A stretch of 64,000 nt of DNA from JBBREP01 sp038202885 (GTDB lineage: Bacteria; Actinomycetota; Acidimicrobiia; IMCC26256; PALSA-610), in NCBI GenBank assembly GCA_038202885.1, contig JBBREP010000007.1, positions 1-64,000 on the forward strand, read 5' to 3'. Shown here one piece after another: positions 35,285 through 43,587 of this stretch (position 1 is its first letter; every line of letters starts with the position of its first letter). A program made the translations under genes and the position numbers. A model generated the notes under the pieces. The model was given only the letters and a program-made list of their open reading frames with translations, had not been told where the DNA came from and searched no databases.

Positions 35285-36459
35285 CGGTTGAGTCCCACGA
35301 ACGTCAGCGCTTCGTCGATGCGCCACGGCAGATCGGTAATGGAGAACGAGAGGCGTGCTCGGCGCAGGTTCACGTCGAGGAACCGCTCCGAGGGCCGGGC
35401 GAGGAACTTCACGAGCTCGGCGGGTTCGTCGAGTGCGAAGAAACGCAGACCGCACGCCTCGATCTCGCCGAGCACCGCAAACGCGCCGACCACGCAGGGT
35501 CGGCGCGCGATGACGGATTCGATCGCGGCGTCGCCGAAACGCTCCCAGGTCGAAGGCAGGAGCACGACATCGCACGCAGCGTAGGCATCGGCCATGGACG
35601 CGGCCGGTCCGATCGTCACCGGGACCGGGCACCGTTCGAGCAAGCGATGCACGAGCGGCGCGACGTCGTCATCAATAGGTCCACGAAGCCAGTACCGCAA
35701 CGGCGTTGCAGGAAACATCGTGTGCAGGGTCTGCAGGTAGCGGATCGCGCCAGCCACGTTGGTGCGCTCACTCGCGCGCGATGGCTGGAAGAACACGATC
35801 TCGTCGTCGCCGAACCGCAGCGCGTCGCGCGTCGTTGCGCGATCTCCGGGTGGAGCATCGAGATCGAAATGATTGTGCACCGTCGACACCGGCGCGAACC
35901 CACGAGCGCGCAACTCGCGGCGCGATCGCAAGTTGATCGTGGTGTGCAACGCGCCCGGCACCGCGAGCGGAAACTCGTTTGGTTCGTCGCCGTCGCTGTC
36001 GTATTCCCCGCCGGGTTGCCAGGGCAAGTCGTGATGGCGCAACACAACGCGTCCGCCGTGCGCGGCGAAGTCGGTGAGCGCGGCGGCAGCGGCACGGGCC
36101 CGCTCGCCATAGCGCGGGAGCGAACACAGGTTGTCGACGATGACGAGGTCGCTCCCGGTGAGTGCATCCGAGAGTTCCTGCGCGTCGGCGAAGCGTCCGT
36201 CGCCACGACGGACAGCGAAGTCGAGTTCACCGAGTGCGGTCGCCCAGTGCGCCGACTGCGCGCCGATACCTCCATCGTCGTCGAGTGGATGCGAGAGCAT
36301 CGTTGCGGTTCGCGCCACGTCGCGACGGTATCGGCCCGGGGCTGACAGGCCTGGCTCGGCACGCTCGGTGGGACTCGCGCGCGCCAGCACCACTGTCCGT
36401 GAGAAACGTCGGATCCGACTGGGAAAACCGTGGATTGAGGGGTTGCCAAGCGCCTCCAC
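35281..36459 (-). CDS. GT4-like glycosyltransferase
   Basis: This 392-residue protein has two Rossmann-like halves; the C-terminal half carries CDVVLLPSTWERFGDAAIESVIARRPCVVG, with the E-x7-E type motif of GT-B retaining glycosyltransferases. The nucleotide sugar and acceptor are unknown. I prefer GTG 36459 with AAGGAG ten bases upstream; GTG 36471 and the longer frame to 36498 are alternatives. It heads an operon with folP and a small membrane protein, all joined by ATGA overlaps. Confidence 0.82.
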   Translation of the reverse strand: MEALGNPSIHGFPSRIRRFSRTVVLARASPTERAEPGLSAPGRYRRDVARTATMLSHPLDDDGGIGAQSAHWATALGELDFAVRRGDGRFADAQELSDALTGSDLVIVDNLCSLPRYGERARAAAAALTDFAAHGGRVVLRHHDLPWQPGGEYDSDGDEPNEFPLAVPGALHTTINLRSRRELRARGFAPVSTVHNHFDLDAPPGDRATTRDALRFGDDEIVFFQPSRASERTNVAGAIRYLQTLHTMFPATPLRYWLRGPIDDDVAPLVHRLLERCPVPVTIGPAASMADAYAACDVVLLPSTWERFGDAAIESVIARRPCVVGAFAVLGEIEACGLRFFALDEPAELVKFLARPSERFLDVNLRRARLSFSITDLPWRIDEALTFVGLNR

Positions 36460-36665
36460 AATGCGCACACTCCTTGGGCACGTGAGGGTGACGATCACAG
36501 CAGGTTGTGCGCGTCTCGGGTGGAGCCGGCCAACTCACGAGGAAGGGGGAGCATCGAGGAACGCCACTGCGGACACGACGCCGGCGGCACGGTCGCGACC
36601 ACTGCGACCAACGACCCTGCCGCGTACGCCGTGCCCACGGTGCTGCCCGCAACGATGCCTTCGGC

Positions 36666-38060
36666 GTGACTGATTTCCCCCGCCACCTCCGGCTCCTCAC
36701 CACCGCAACCGCGACGCTCGCGATCGCCGTTTTCGCTTGCGCCGTCGCGCGTGACGGCGGGCTCCCGCCCGTCGTGCCCTGCGTCTTGCTCGCAGCGATG
36801 GCGATCGTCGCCGAACACCAGCGGCTCACGTTGCGCACCGGCATCGACATCAGCCCTGGGGTCGTCGTGCTGGCGGCGTCGGTGGTCGTGTTCCGACGTT
36901 TCGACGCAACCGCCGGCCCGATCCTCATCGGCGCGTGCGGCGGGCTGCACCTCGCCTGTACCGGATCGGGTCGACGAGGCTGGATCGTGTTTCATGCCGC
37001 GAGTTCGTCGCTCGGCGCCGCCGCGGCGACCGCGTGTTACTGGGCCATGCCGGCGCAGTTCGTCGCTCGCCTGCCGCTCGGCGTGCTCGCGATCGTTCCG
37101 GTTGCGTGCACCGCAATGATCGTCGAGACGATGGTCGTCGCCGCGTCGTATCGGATCGAAGGAGTGACGCGGCTACGTCACTGGGCCGCCGAGCTGGCGG
37201 TGATCGGTGCCGAGGTGCTGGTCTTCGCGGTCGTTGGCGCACTGATCGGCGTACTGATCAACGCACTTGGATGGTCCGTCGTCGCGCTGTTGCTCGTGCC
37301 GGTGTTGCTCGTGCGGCGGGTGCTGGCGTCGGCCGTTGCCCTCGGTGATGCCCATGCGTCGACGCTGTCCGCCTTGATGCACGCACTTGAGGCGAAGGAT
37401 CCGTATACCGCTGCGCACGCGGCCCGGGTGGCGCGTTACGCGACGTACATCGGCGAAGAGTTGGGGATGACGACATACCGACTGGAGCAGCTGCGCCAGG
37501 CCGCACTGCTGCACGATGTCGGCAAGCTCGTCGTGCCGAATCAGCTCTTGAACAAGCCGGGCCGCCTCACCCCAGACGAATACGCTGTCGTCCGTCGACA
37601 TGAGGGCGTGTCGGTGGCGATGTTGTCGTGCATCGACCTGCTCGGGCCGATCTCCCACGCCGTTGCCGATGTACGTCACGACACAGATCGCCAACCCCGT
37701 TCCCTTGAAGCCCACGTGATCGCGGTCGCCGATGCCTACGACGCCATGACGTCGACCCGGAGTTATCGGCGTGCGCTCACCCAGGAGGTGGCCTTCGATG
37801 AGCTCATCGCGAAGTCGGGGACCCAGTTTCTCACCCCGTGTGTCGACGCGCTGATCACGGCGTTGACCCGTCGCGATGAGCGTCATGGCGACGGGTGTGA
37901 GCAGGCAATGGAGCCGACGTCGGCGTGGCGGGTCGCGCCGCCGATCGCCGGAGTCGGCTCAGCCGGACTCGGTGACTTCGAGCCCGAACGCACCGTCGAC
38001 CTCGACCTCGACGAAGCCGAGGTGACCGACCTGTTCGATCGGCTCGGGGCGGCGCGGTGA
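36666..38060 (+). CDS. Membrane protein with degenerate HD-GYP domain
   Basis: This 464-residue protein has about seven membrane helices, then an HD domain with AAHAARVARYA, LLHDVGKLVVPNQLLNKPG and VADAYDAMTSTRSYRRAL. The HHExxDGxGYP motif that defines cyclic-di-GMP phosphodiesterases is missing: the place reads VRHDTDRQPRSLEAH. It may be a divergent phosphodiesterase or a signalling scaffold. The start is uncertain; GTG 36666 fits the first hydrophobic segment but has no clear ribosome binding site. Its stop overlaps the next GTG (GTGA). Confidence 0.8.
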   Translation: MTDFPRHLRLLTTATATLAIAVFACAVARDGGLPPVVPCVLLAAMAIVAEHQRLTLRTGIDISPGVVVLAASVVVFRRFDATAGPILIGACGGLHLACTGSGRRGWIVFHAASSSLGAAAATACYWAMPAQFVARLPLGVLAIVPVACTAMIVETMVVAASYRIEGVTRLRHWAAELAVIGAEVLVFAVVGALIGVLINALGWSVVALLLVPVLLVRRVLASAVALGDAHASTLSALMHALEAKDPYTAAHAARVARYATYIGEELGMTTYRLEQLRQAALLHDVGKLVVPNQLLNKPGRLTPDEYAVVRRHEGVSVAMLSCIDLLGPISHAVADVRHDTDRQPRSLEAHVIAVADAYDAMTSTRSYRRALTQEVAFDELIAKSGTQFLTPCVDALITALTRRDERHGDGCEQAMEPTSAWRVAPPIAGVGSAGLGDFEPERTVDLDLDEAEVTDLFDRLGAAR

Positions 38061-39241
38061 ACCTGCACACCGCGCTGCGCGGCCGTCGCGTTCGCACTGC
38101 CGCGGTTGGGGTGGCCGTGGCGGTTGCCTGCGCCGCGTTCGTCCTTGTCGAGATGCAGCCATCGGGCGCGCTCGCCACCGCCGCGATCCTGGGTGCTGGG
38201 ATCGTCGCCGGTGAACTCCTCGTGCTGCGATGGGACGCCGACGGCGAATTGCCCTTGTCATACGCCGTCTTTCTCGTGGTGGCACGGGGTCTGGACCTGC
38301 GCTGGGCGATGGCCACCGTGGTGGTCGCCGAAGCGATCGCGGTCTTCGGTCGCCGGCCGCGCGCCGGCCGGCTCGACATCGACACGGCAACGCAACGGGT
38401 CGCGGTCGGCCTCGCGACGATCTTCGGTTTTCGCGGCGCATTTGCCGTGGTCGCCCACACCGAAAAACTCGACGCGGTCGTCGCGGCGCTGCTCATCGGC
38501 GCCGCGAGTGCGGCGTGCGCCGACGGCGCGTTGCGCCGTACACAGCGCCGGCCGATCGAATGGTCCGAGCGAGCGATGCTCGCGTGGGCCACGCTCGTAT
38601 CGTGCGGTCTGCTCATGGCGATCGCGGACCGCGGTGTGGGCGGCGCCGGCCGCATGGGCGTGGCGGGCGCGGCGCTGCTCGCATTGCCGCTACTCGCGGC
38701 ATGGTTCAGTTTCGAGCGCGTCGCGGCGATTCGTCGGGCGCACCGCCAGACGATCGAGGCGTTGTCGATGGCGCCCGAACTCGCTGGCCTCGTGGAACCT
38801 GGGACCACAGACCGAGTCGCGGACCTCGCGCGTGCAGTCGGCGAACACGTCGGCCTGACGGCGGGCGAACTCGAGACCCTCGACGCCGCGGCGCGCCTCC
38901 AGCACCTGGGTGCTGTGACACTCGATGACCCCGCGCACGGCGCGGACGCGCTGGGTACCGGCGACGTTGCCAGGGCCACTGCGGAGATGTTGCGACGCGT
39001 CCCTGCCTTTGCGGCCGCGGGCGAGATCGTGCGCCGCGCGGGGGCTCGTCGCAGCGTCGTGCTGCTCGATGCTCGCGGCAGCTTGTCGGCGAACGTGCTG
39101 CAAAAGGTCAGCCACTACGACGTTGCGCGCGCCGCCGGACTCGACCCGGCGTCGGCCATTGCGGTGTTACGTGCCGCGGACGCTGACCGGCGGTCGTGCA
39201 GCACCATCGACGCGCTCGAGTTCGTGCTGCTCACCGGTTGA
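38057..39241 (+). CDS. Membrane protein with a vestigial HD-like region, coupled to the HD-GYP-like gene
   Basis: This 394-residue protein has about seven membrane segments (to residue 215) and a soluble C-terminal part with TTDRVADLARAVGEHVGLTAGELETLDAAARLQHLGAVTLDDP. That resembles the start of an HD domain with its metal-binding His-Asp replaced by QHLG. It looks like a diverged duplicate of the preceding gene, to which it is joined by a GTGA overlap. I infer a heteromeric membrane sensor. The last 75 bases overlap the convergent gene at 39167. Confidence 0.72.
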   Translation: MNLHTALRGRRVRTAAVGVAVAVACAAFVLVEMQPSGALATAAILGAGIVAGELLVLRWDADGELPLSYAVFLVVARGLDLRWAMATVVVAEAIAVFGRRPRAGRLDIDTATQRVAVGLATIFGFRGAFAVVAHTEKLDAVVAALLIGAASAACADGALRRTQRRPIEWSERAMLAWATLVSCGLLMAIADRGVGGAGRMGVAGAALLALPLLAAWFSFERVAAIRRAHRQTIEALSMAPELAGLVEPGTTDRVADLARAVGEHVGLTAGELETLDAAARLQHLGAVTLDDPAHGADALGTGDVARATAEMLRRVPAFAAAGEIVRRAGARRSVVLLDARGSLSANVLQKVSHYDVARAAGLDPASAIAVLRAADADRRSCSTIDALEFVLLTG

Positions 39242-40057
39242 CGCGCGCTCGCGGGGCACGACCCGCACCGAACTCGTTCCCGCGTCGAGGTCTTCGCGCT
39301 CGACGATGGCGTCGATGCTGACATCGACGGGTAGATCGATTGGGACATCGATTGGGACATCCGCGCTGGCATCGACTGGGACATCGACGGGCGCCGTCGA
39401 CGCGTCGACGAGCGCGTTGGCGTCGTCAGCAGCTCGCCGATTCGGGCGCGCCGTGCGGAAGTTGCCGTGCGCAGCGGGAATCAACGTGTCGGCCGCCAGC
39501 GTCTGGTGCCCGAACATGTCATCGGCGTGTGCATGTAGCCGGCGCCGGCGGCGGCTGGCGTGGAACGCGACATCGATCAACCCGACCGCGAGGATGAGAT
39601 CACCGAAGCTGATCACCTCGTTCGTGGCCGGCGCATAGATGACGTCGGTGAGCCAATACAGGTGTGTGCTCGAATCGGTGGCGTGGTGCTTCACGGTCGG
39701 CTTCAGTCCACCGTCGACCACCCAGTCGTACGGCACGCGGACGGGCATTCCGTGGTTGACCGTGATGGCGACTGCGTTACACGCAATGCCGATCAGCACG
39801 ACCGTCATCCCTGTGCGTAGGAGGTTGCGTCCGCTGAACGCCAGCAGCAGCGCGTACGAGGCGACGAGTGCGCCGAAGCCGAGGTCGTGGCCCCCTGGCG
39901 ACGGGAGGTGCTCGCTCACGACCGACAACGCGACCCCGGCGCCGAACAGCAGTCCCCAGCGCCAACGCGTGTCCAGCAGCATCGCGGCGTAGCTCCCGCG
40001 GGTGACCAAGGGGGTCGCGAGCGCCAGGGCGACGCTGATCCACAGGAAACCCGTCAC
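39167..40057 (-). CDS. DUF5317-like membrane protein with an aspartate-rich repeat tail
   Basis: This 296-residue protein has about five membrane helices in its first 190 residues (LVTRGSYAAMLLDTRWRWG, NAVAITVNHGMPVRV, FGDLILAVGLIDVAFHASRRRRR), matching DUF5317, whose function is unknown. The C-terminal 100 residues are unrelated, with repeats of VDVPVDA/IDVPIDLP type, and overlap the convergent gene by 75 bases. The tail may be a late extension after loss of an earlier stop. ATG 40057 opens directly into the first helix. Confidence 0.75.
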   Translation of the reverse strand: MTGFLWISVALALATPLVTRGSYAAMLLDTRWRWGLLFGAGVALSVVSEHLPSPGGHDLGFGALVASYALLLAFSGRNLLRTGMTVVLIGIACNAVAITVNHGMPVRVPYDWVVDGGLKPTVKHHATDSSTHLYWLTDVIYAPATNEVISFGDLILAVGLIDVAFHASRRRRRLHAHADDMFGHQTLAADTLIPAAHGNFRTARPNRRAADDANALVDASTAPVDVPVDASADVPIDVPIDLPVDVSIDAIVEREDLDAGTSSVRVVPRERASTGEQHELERVDGAARPPVSVRGT

Positions 40058-40105
40058 ATGCCCAACGGTACCGGCCGCGGGTGTGCGGACCGCGGCACCT
40101 CTACG

Positions 40106-40906
40106 ATGCCGCGCATGCAGTCAGCGACATCCGATGTCCAGTACGAAGTCGAGGGTCCGATCGCGCGCATCACGATCGATCGCCCGCAGCGCCGTAACGC
40201 TATGTCGTTCACGGTGATCGAAGGTTTGCTCGAGTCGTTCAGGAGTGCGGCCAACGACGCCAATGTGCGCGTCGTCGTACTTACCGGCGCGGGCGACAAA
40301 GCGTTTTGTGCCGGCGCCGATCTGAGTGGCATCGCCGACAACGCGAGCTTCGCCGAGGTACATGTCGCGCGCGGTCGACTCGCCGAGTTGTTCGAACTCA
40401 TGCGCACGCTCGCCAAACCGTCGATCGCCCGCGTGCGCGGCTACGCGCTCGCCGGTGGGTTCGGCCTGGCGTGCGCATGCGATCTCTTGGTCGCAGCCGA
40501 CGACGCCGTCTTCGGCACCCCGGAGATCAACATCGGCCTGTGGCCCTACATGATCACCGTGCCGCTGTTGCGATCCCTGCCGCCCAAGCGGCTGCTCGAA
40601 CTGATGATGACCGGACGGCGTGTCGATGCGACGGAGGCATTGCAGCTCGGTATCGCCACCAGCGTTGTGTCCGTCGCCGATCTCGATGCTGCCGTCGACG
40701 AACTCGCCGCAACGCTCGCTTCGAAACCGCCGCTTGCGTTGCAGTGGGGGAGAGAGTCGTTCTATCGAACGCTCGAAGAACACGACAGCACCGCGGCGCT
40801 TGCATACTTGCACGCGATGCTGACGATCACGACGAACACCGACGACGCGGCCGAGGGTGTTACCGCGTTCGCCGAAAAGCGTGCGCCGCGCTGGAGCGGA
40901 CGATGA
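40106..40906 (+). CDS. Enoyl-CoA hydratase/isomerase family protein
   Basis: This 266-residue crotonase-fold enzyme has the oxyanion-hole loops in AFCAGADLSGI and ALAGGFGLACACDLLVAAD, with Glu in FGTPEINIGL. It opens an operon with a carboxyltransferase (ATGA overlap), a biotin carrier, a second crotonase and HMG-CoA lyase. In that setting methylglutaconyl-CoA hydration is a reasonable role. The start is uncertain between ATG 40106 and ATG 40115; neither has a ribosome binding site. Confidence 0.9.
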   Translation: MPRMQSATSDVQYEVEGPIARITIDRPQRRNAMSFTVIEGLLESFRSAANDANVRVVVLTGAGDKAFCAGADLSGIADNASFAEVHVARGRLAELFELMRTLAKPSIARVRGYALAGGFGLACACDLLVAADDAVFGTPEINIGLWPYMITVPLLRSLPPKRLLELMMTGRRVDATEALQLGIATSVVSVADLDAAVDELAATLASKPPLALQWGRESFYRTLEEHDSTAALAYLHAMLTITTNTDDAAEGVTAFAEKRAPRWSGR

Positions 40907-42501
40907 GCGCGCCACGCTCGCCCGAGTCGTCGGCCGGTGGGGACCGCCACGACTGGGGACCGCTCGTCGGCGACCTCAACGACCGCAAGACGCGTGCGCT
41001 CGGCATGGGTGGGCCCGAGCTGCTCGAACGCCAGCGGTCGCTTGGCAAGCTGCCCGTGCGCGAACGACTGGCGTTGTTGGTGGATCCCGGCAGTTTCGTC
41101 GAGTACGGCCTGCTCGCCGACCACATGGATGCGGGCATCGGCGATCGCTATCTCGCCGCCGACGGCTGCGTCACGGGGATCGGCCGCATCGATGGGCGAT
41201 CGGTTGCGATCGCGGCATACGACTTCACGGTGATGGCCGGCTCGATGGGCGCGGTCAGCGAGAACAAGATCGCACGGATGCGGGCTCACGCACTGGGCCA
41301 ACGCATACCGATGGTGTGGCTCCTCGACTCAGCCGGCGCTCGGATTCAGGCCACGAGCGGCTCCACGTTTGCCGGCGCGGGCGCACTGTTCCGTGAGCAG
41401 GTCGCGATGAGCGGTGTCGTGCCGATGGTGGCCGCGATGATGGGCCATTGCGCGGCGGGAACCGCCTACATCCCCGCGCTCGCCGACTTCGTGCCGATGG
41501 TGAAGGGCACGTCGTCGATGGCGCTGGCCGGCCGCCACCTCGTCAAGGCAGCGGTCGGTGAAGACGTCACCGAGGAGGAGATGGGTGGATCGGCCGTGCA
41601 CTGCAAGGTGTCGGGGGTCGCTGATCTCGAGGTGGCGTCCGACGAGGACTGCCTGCGCGTTGTGCGCGACTACTTGTCGTTCTTCCCACAGCACAACGGC
41701 GAGTCGCCGCCCGTGCGCGAGTGTGACGATCCCGTCGATCGGCGAGTCGAGGAGCTGTACGAGATCGTGCCGACGGCGCCGCGCCGTGCGTACGACGTGC
41801 GCAAGGTCATCACCGCGATCGTCGACGACGGCCACGTGTTTTGGATGAAGCCGGATTGGGCCAAGAACATCGTGACCGGTCTGGCGCGCGTCGGCGGGAA
41901 ACCCGTCGGCATCGTTGCGAACCAACCGATGGTGCTCGGTGGCGCGCTCGACGTGAACGCGGCCGACAAGGCGGCTCGTTTCGTGTGGCTGTGCGACGCC
42001 TTCAACGTGCCGCTTGTGTTCCTGCACGACGTGCCCGGCTTCATCGTGGGCAGCGCGGTCGAAAAGCAAGGAATCATCCGCCACGGCGCCAAGATGCTGT
42101 TCGCCATCTCCGAGGCGACCGTGCCGAAGATCAGTGTGGTGATGCGCAAGAGCTACGGCGCGGGCTATTTCGTGATGAACGGGTTGGCCTACGAGGCCGA
42201 CTATCTCGTGGCCTGGCCCACAGCCGAGATCGCGGTGATGGGTCCCGATGGCGCCGTCAACATCATCCATCGCAAGCAGCTCGCGGCGATCGAGGACGAG
42301 GCCGAACGCGTGGCGCGCCGTCTCGAGTTGGCCGAGGAGATCCGGGCCAACATCGACCCCTACATCGCGGCCGGCCATGCCCAGCTCGACGACGTCATCG
42401 ACCCGGCCGATACCCGCGCCGCGATCTGGAAGGGTCTGTCGATCACGGCCGACAAGCGCGTCGAGCGTCCCTGGCGCAAACACGGCGTCCTGCCCGTCTA
42501 A
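40903..42501 (+). CDS. Acyl-CoA carboxylase, carboxyltransferase (beta) subunit
   Basis: This 532-residue protein has two crotonase-like carboxyltransferase domains. Visible are WLLDSAGARIQ, GHCAAGTAYIPALADF, MVLGGALDVNAADKAARF, FLHDVPGFIVGSAVEKQG and SYGAGYFVMNGLAYEADY. It moves carboxyl from biotin to an acyl-CoA. Beside crotonases and HMG-CoA lyase, methylcrotonyl-CoA is a likely substrate, although propionyl- or geranyl-CoA cannot be excluded. No biotin carboxylase subunit is encoded in the window. The ATG overlaps the previous stop. Confidence 0.92.
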   Translation: MSAPRSPESSAGGDRHDWGPLVGDLNDRKTRALGMGGPELLERQRSLGKLPVRERLALLVDPGSFVEYGLLADHMDAGIGDRYLAADGCVTGIGRIDGRSVAIAAYDFTVMAGSMGAVSENKIARMRAHALGQRIPMVWLLDSAGARIQATSGSTFAGAGALFREQVAMSGVVPMVAAMMGHCAAGTAYIPALADFVPMVKGTSSMALAGRHLVKAAVGEDVTEEEMGGSAVHCKVSGVADLEVASDEDCLRVVRDYLSFFPQHNGESPPVRECDDPVDRRVEELYEIVPTAPRRAYDVRKVITAIVDDGHVFWMKPDWAKNIVTGLARVGGKPVGIVANQPMVLGGALDVNAADKAARFVWLCDAFNVPLVFLHDVPGFIVGSAVEKQGIIRHGAKMLFAISEATVPKISVVMRKSYGAGYFVMNGLAYEADYLVAWPTAEIAVMGPDGAVNIIHRKQLAAIEDEAERVARRLELAEEIRANIDPYIAAGHAQLDDVIDPADTRAAIWKGLSITADKRVERPWRKHGVLPV

Positions 42502-42508
42502 CGCCGCG

Positions 42509-42557
42509 CCGTGGTCCCATAAAAAGCGCGGTTTTCTGCGCTTTGATGGGACCACGG
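42509..42557. repeat. Strong hairpin between carboxyltransferase and biotin-carrier genes
   Basis: A perfect 12-bp stem (CCGTGGTCCCAT at 42509-42520 with its complement at 42546-42557) encloses a second 7-bp stem (AAAGCGC/GCGCTTT) with an 8-nt loop. It is in the only sizeable gap of the operon. It could terminate or stabilise transcript ends, or be a dispersed palindromic element. Confidence 0.8.
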
Positions 42558-42596
42558 GGCGTTGGGGGCGGCGGCGGGTCGCTACGCTCCCACGCC

Positions 42597-42815
42597 GTGC
42601 ATGAGATCAAAGCCGAGATCACCGCGAACGTGTGGCAGGTGCGCGCCGAAGAGGGCCAGCTCGTCGGCGAGGGCGACGAGATCGTCGTCCTCGAGTCGAT
42701 GAAGATGGAGATCCCCGTGTGTAGCGAAGTGCCGGGCACGCTGGTCGAACTCCACGTGACCGAGGGCGGCACCGTCCACGAAGGCGACCTCATCGCAATT
42801 ATCGACGAATCGTGA
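42597..42815 (+). CDS. Small biotin carrier protein, TB7.3-like
   Basis: This 72-residue single-domain biotinyl protein has the biotinylation motif VVLESMKMEIPV with the lysine between two methionines, followed by GTLVELHVTEGGTVHEGDLIAI, the second half of the barrel. Mycobacterial TB7.3 has the same size and motif. It would carry carboxyl groups for the carboxyltransferase upstream. GTG 42597 starts just upstream of the conserved IKAEITANVW. The following GTG is five bases after its stop. Confidence 0.9.
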   Translation: MHEIKAEITANVWQVRAEEGQLVGEGDEIVVLESMKMEIPVCSEVPGTLVELHVTEGGTVHEGDLIAIIDES

Positions 42816-42819
42816 ACGA

Positions 42820-43587
42820 GTGATTCGCACGAGGCGGGACGGGTTCGTCGCGACGATCACGATCGATCGTCCCGAACGCCGCAACGCTTTGAACGGTGAG
42901 CTGTGCGACGTGCTCGCCGAAGCGCTACTCGAGCAAAGCGATGCCCGTGCGGTCGTGCTCACCGGCGCCGGGTCAGCTTTTTGCGCAGGGGCCGACCTCG
43001 TCACCCGTTTCGGCGCGGGCGACGGCGAAGGCGGCGCCACCGACACCTTCCGCCCGCGCTTCGAAGTCATGCTCGACGCCATCGTTGCCCACGCCGCACC
43101 CGTCATCGCCGCGCTCAACGGGCCCGCCATCGGTGCCGGGATGCAGCTGAGCGTGGCGTGCGATCTGCGCATCGCCCGCCCCGACACGAGAATGTCGATT
43201 CCTGGCGGACGGCTCGGCATTTTGCTGAGCCCGACGAACATCTGGCGGCTTGCCATGCTGGTCGGCCACGGGCTCGCACGAGACTTCCTGCTGACTGGGC
43301 GCGAAGTCACCGGCGAAGAGGCGCAGCGCATCGGGCTCGTGCAGCGTGTCGTCGACGAACCGCTGGCCGCCGCGCAAGAACTCGGTGCGCACATCGCGTC
43401 GCTCGCGCCGCTCACGGTCCAGGGTCACAAGCGGGCGCTCAACGCAGTCGGCGAATCACTCGATCTGAGCGAAGCCGCCCGCGGCGAAATCCTCGCCCTC
43501 GAAACCGCCATCTTCGCCAGCGAGGACCTCGTCGAAGGTATGGCCGCGTTCGCCGAAAAGCGCACCCCGGTCTTTCGCGGCGAATGA
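42820..43587 (+). CDS. Enoyl-CoA hydratase/isomerase family protein
   Basis: This 255-residue crotonase has AFCAGADLVTRFGAG and ALNGPAIGAGMQLSVACDLRIA, which form the oxyanion hole, and a C-terminal MAAFAEKRTPVFRG typical of the family. It shares about the same pattern as the crotonase at 40106 but is clearly a separate paralogue. Within this operon it may hydrate methylglutaconyl-CoA or another unsaturated acyl-CoA. HMG-CoA lyase starts with an ATGA overlap at its stop. Confidence 0.9.
   Translation: MIRTRRDGFVATITIDRPERRNALNGELCDVLAEALLEQSDARAVVLTGAGSAFCAGADLVTRFGAGDGEGGATDTFRPRFEVMLDAIVAHAAPVIAALNGPAIGAGMQLSVACDLRIARPDTRMSIPGGRLGILLSPTNIWRLAMLVGHGLARDFLLTGREVTGEEAQRIGLVQRVVDEPLAAAQELGAHIASLAPLTVQGHKRALNAVGESLDLSEAARGEILALETAIFASEDLVEGMAAFAEKRTPVFRGE

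Noticed and set aside
36460..36665. Upstream extension of the HD-GYP-like gene from 36507
   Set aside because: The added residues are very Arg-rich and unlike the membrane domain that follows; GTG 36666 is more plausible.
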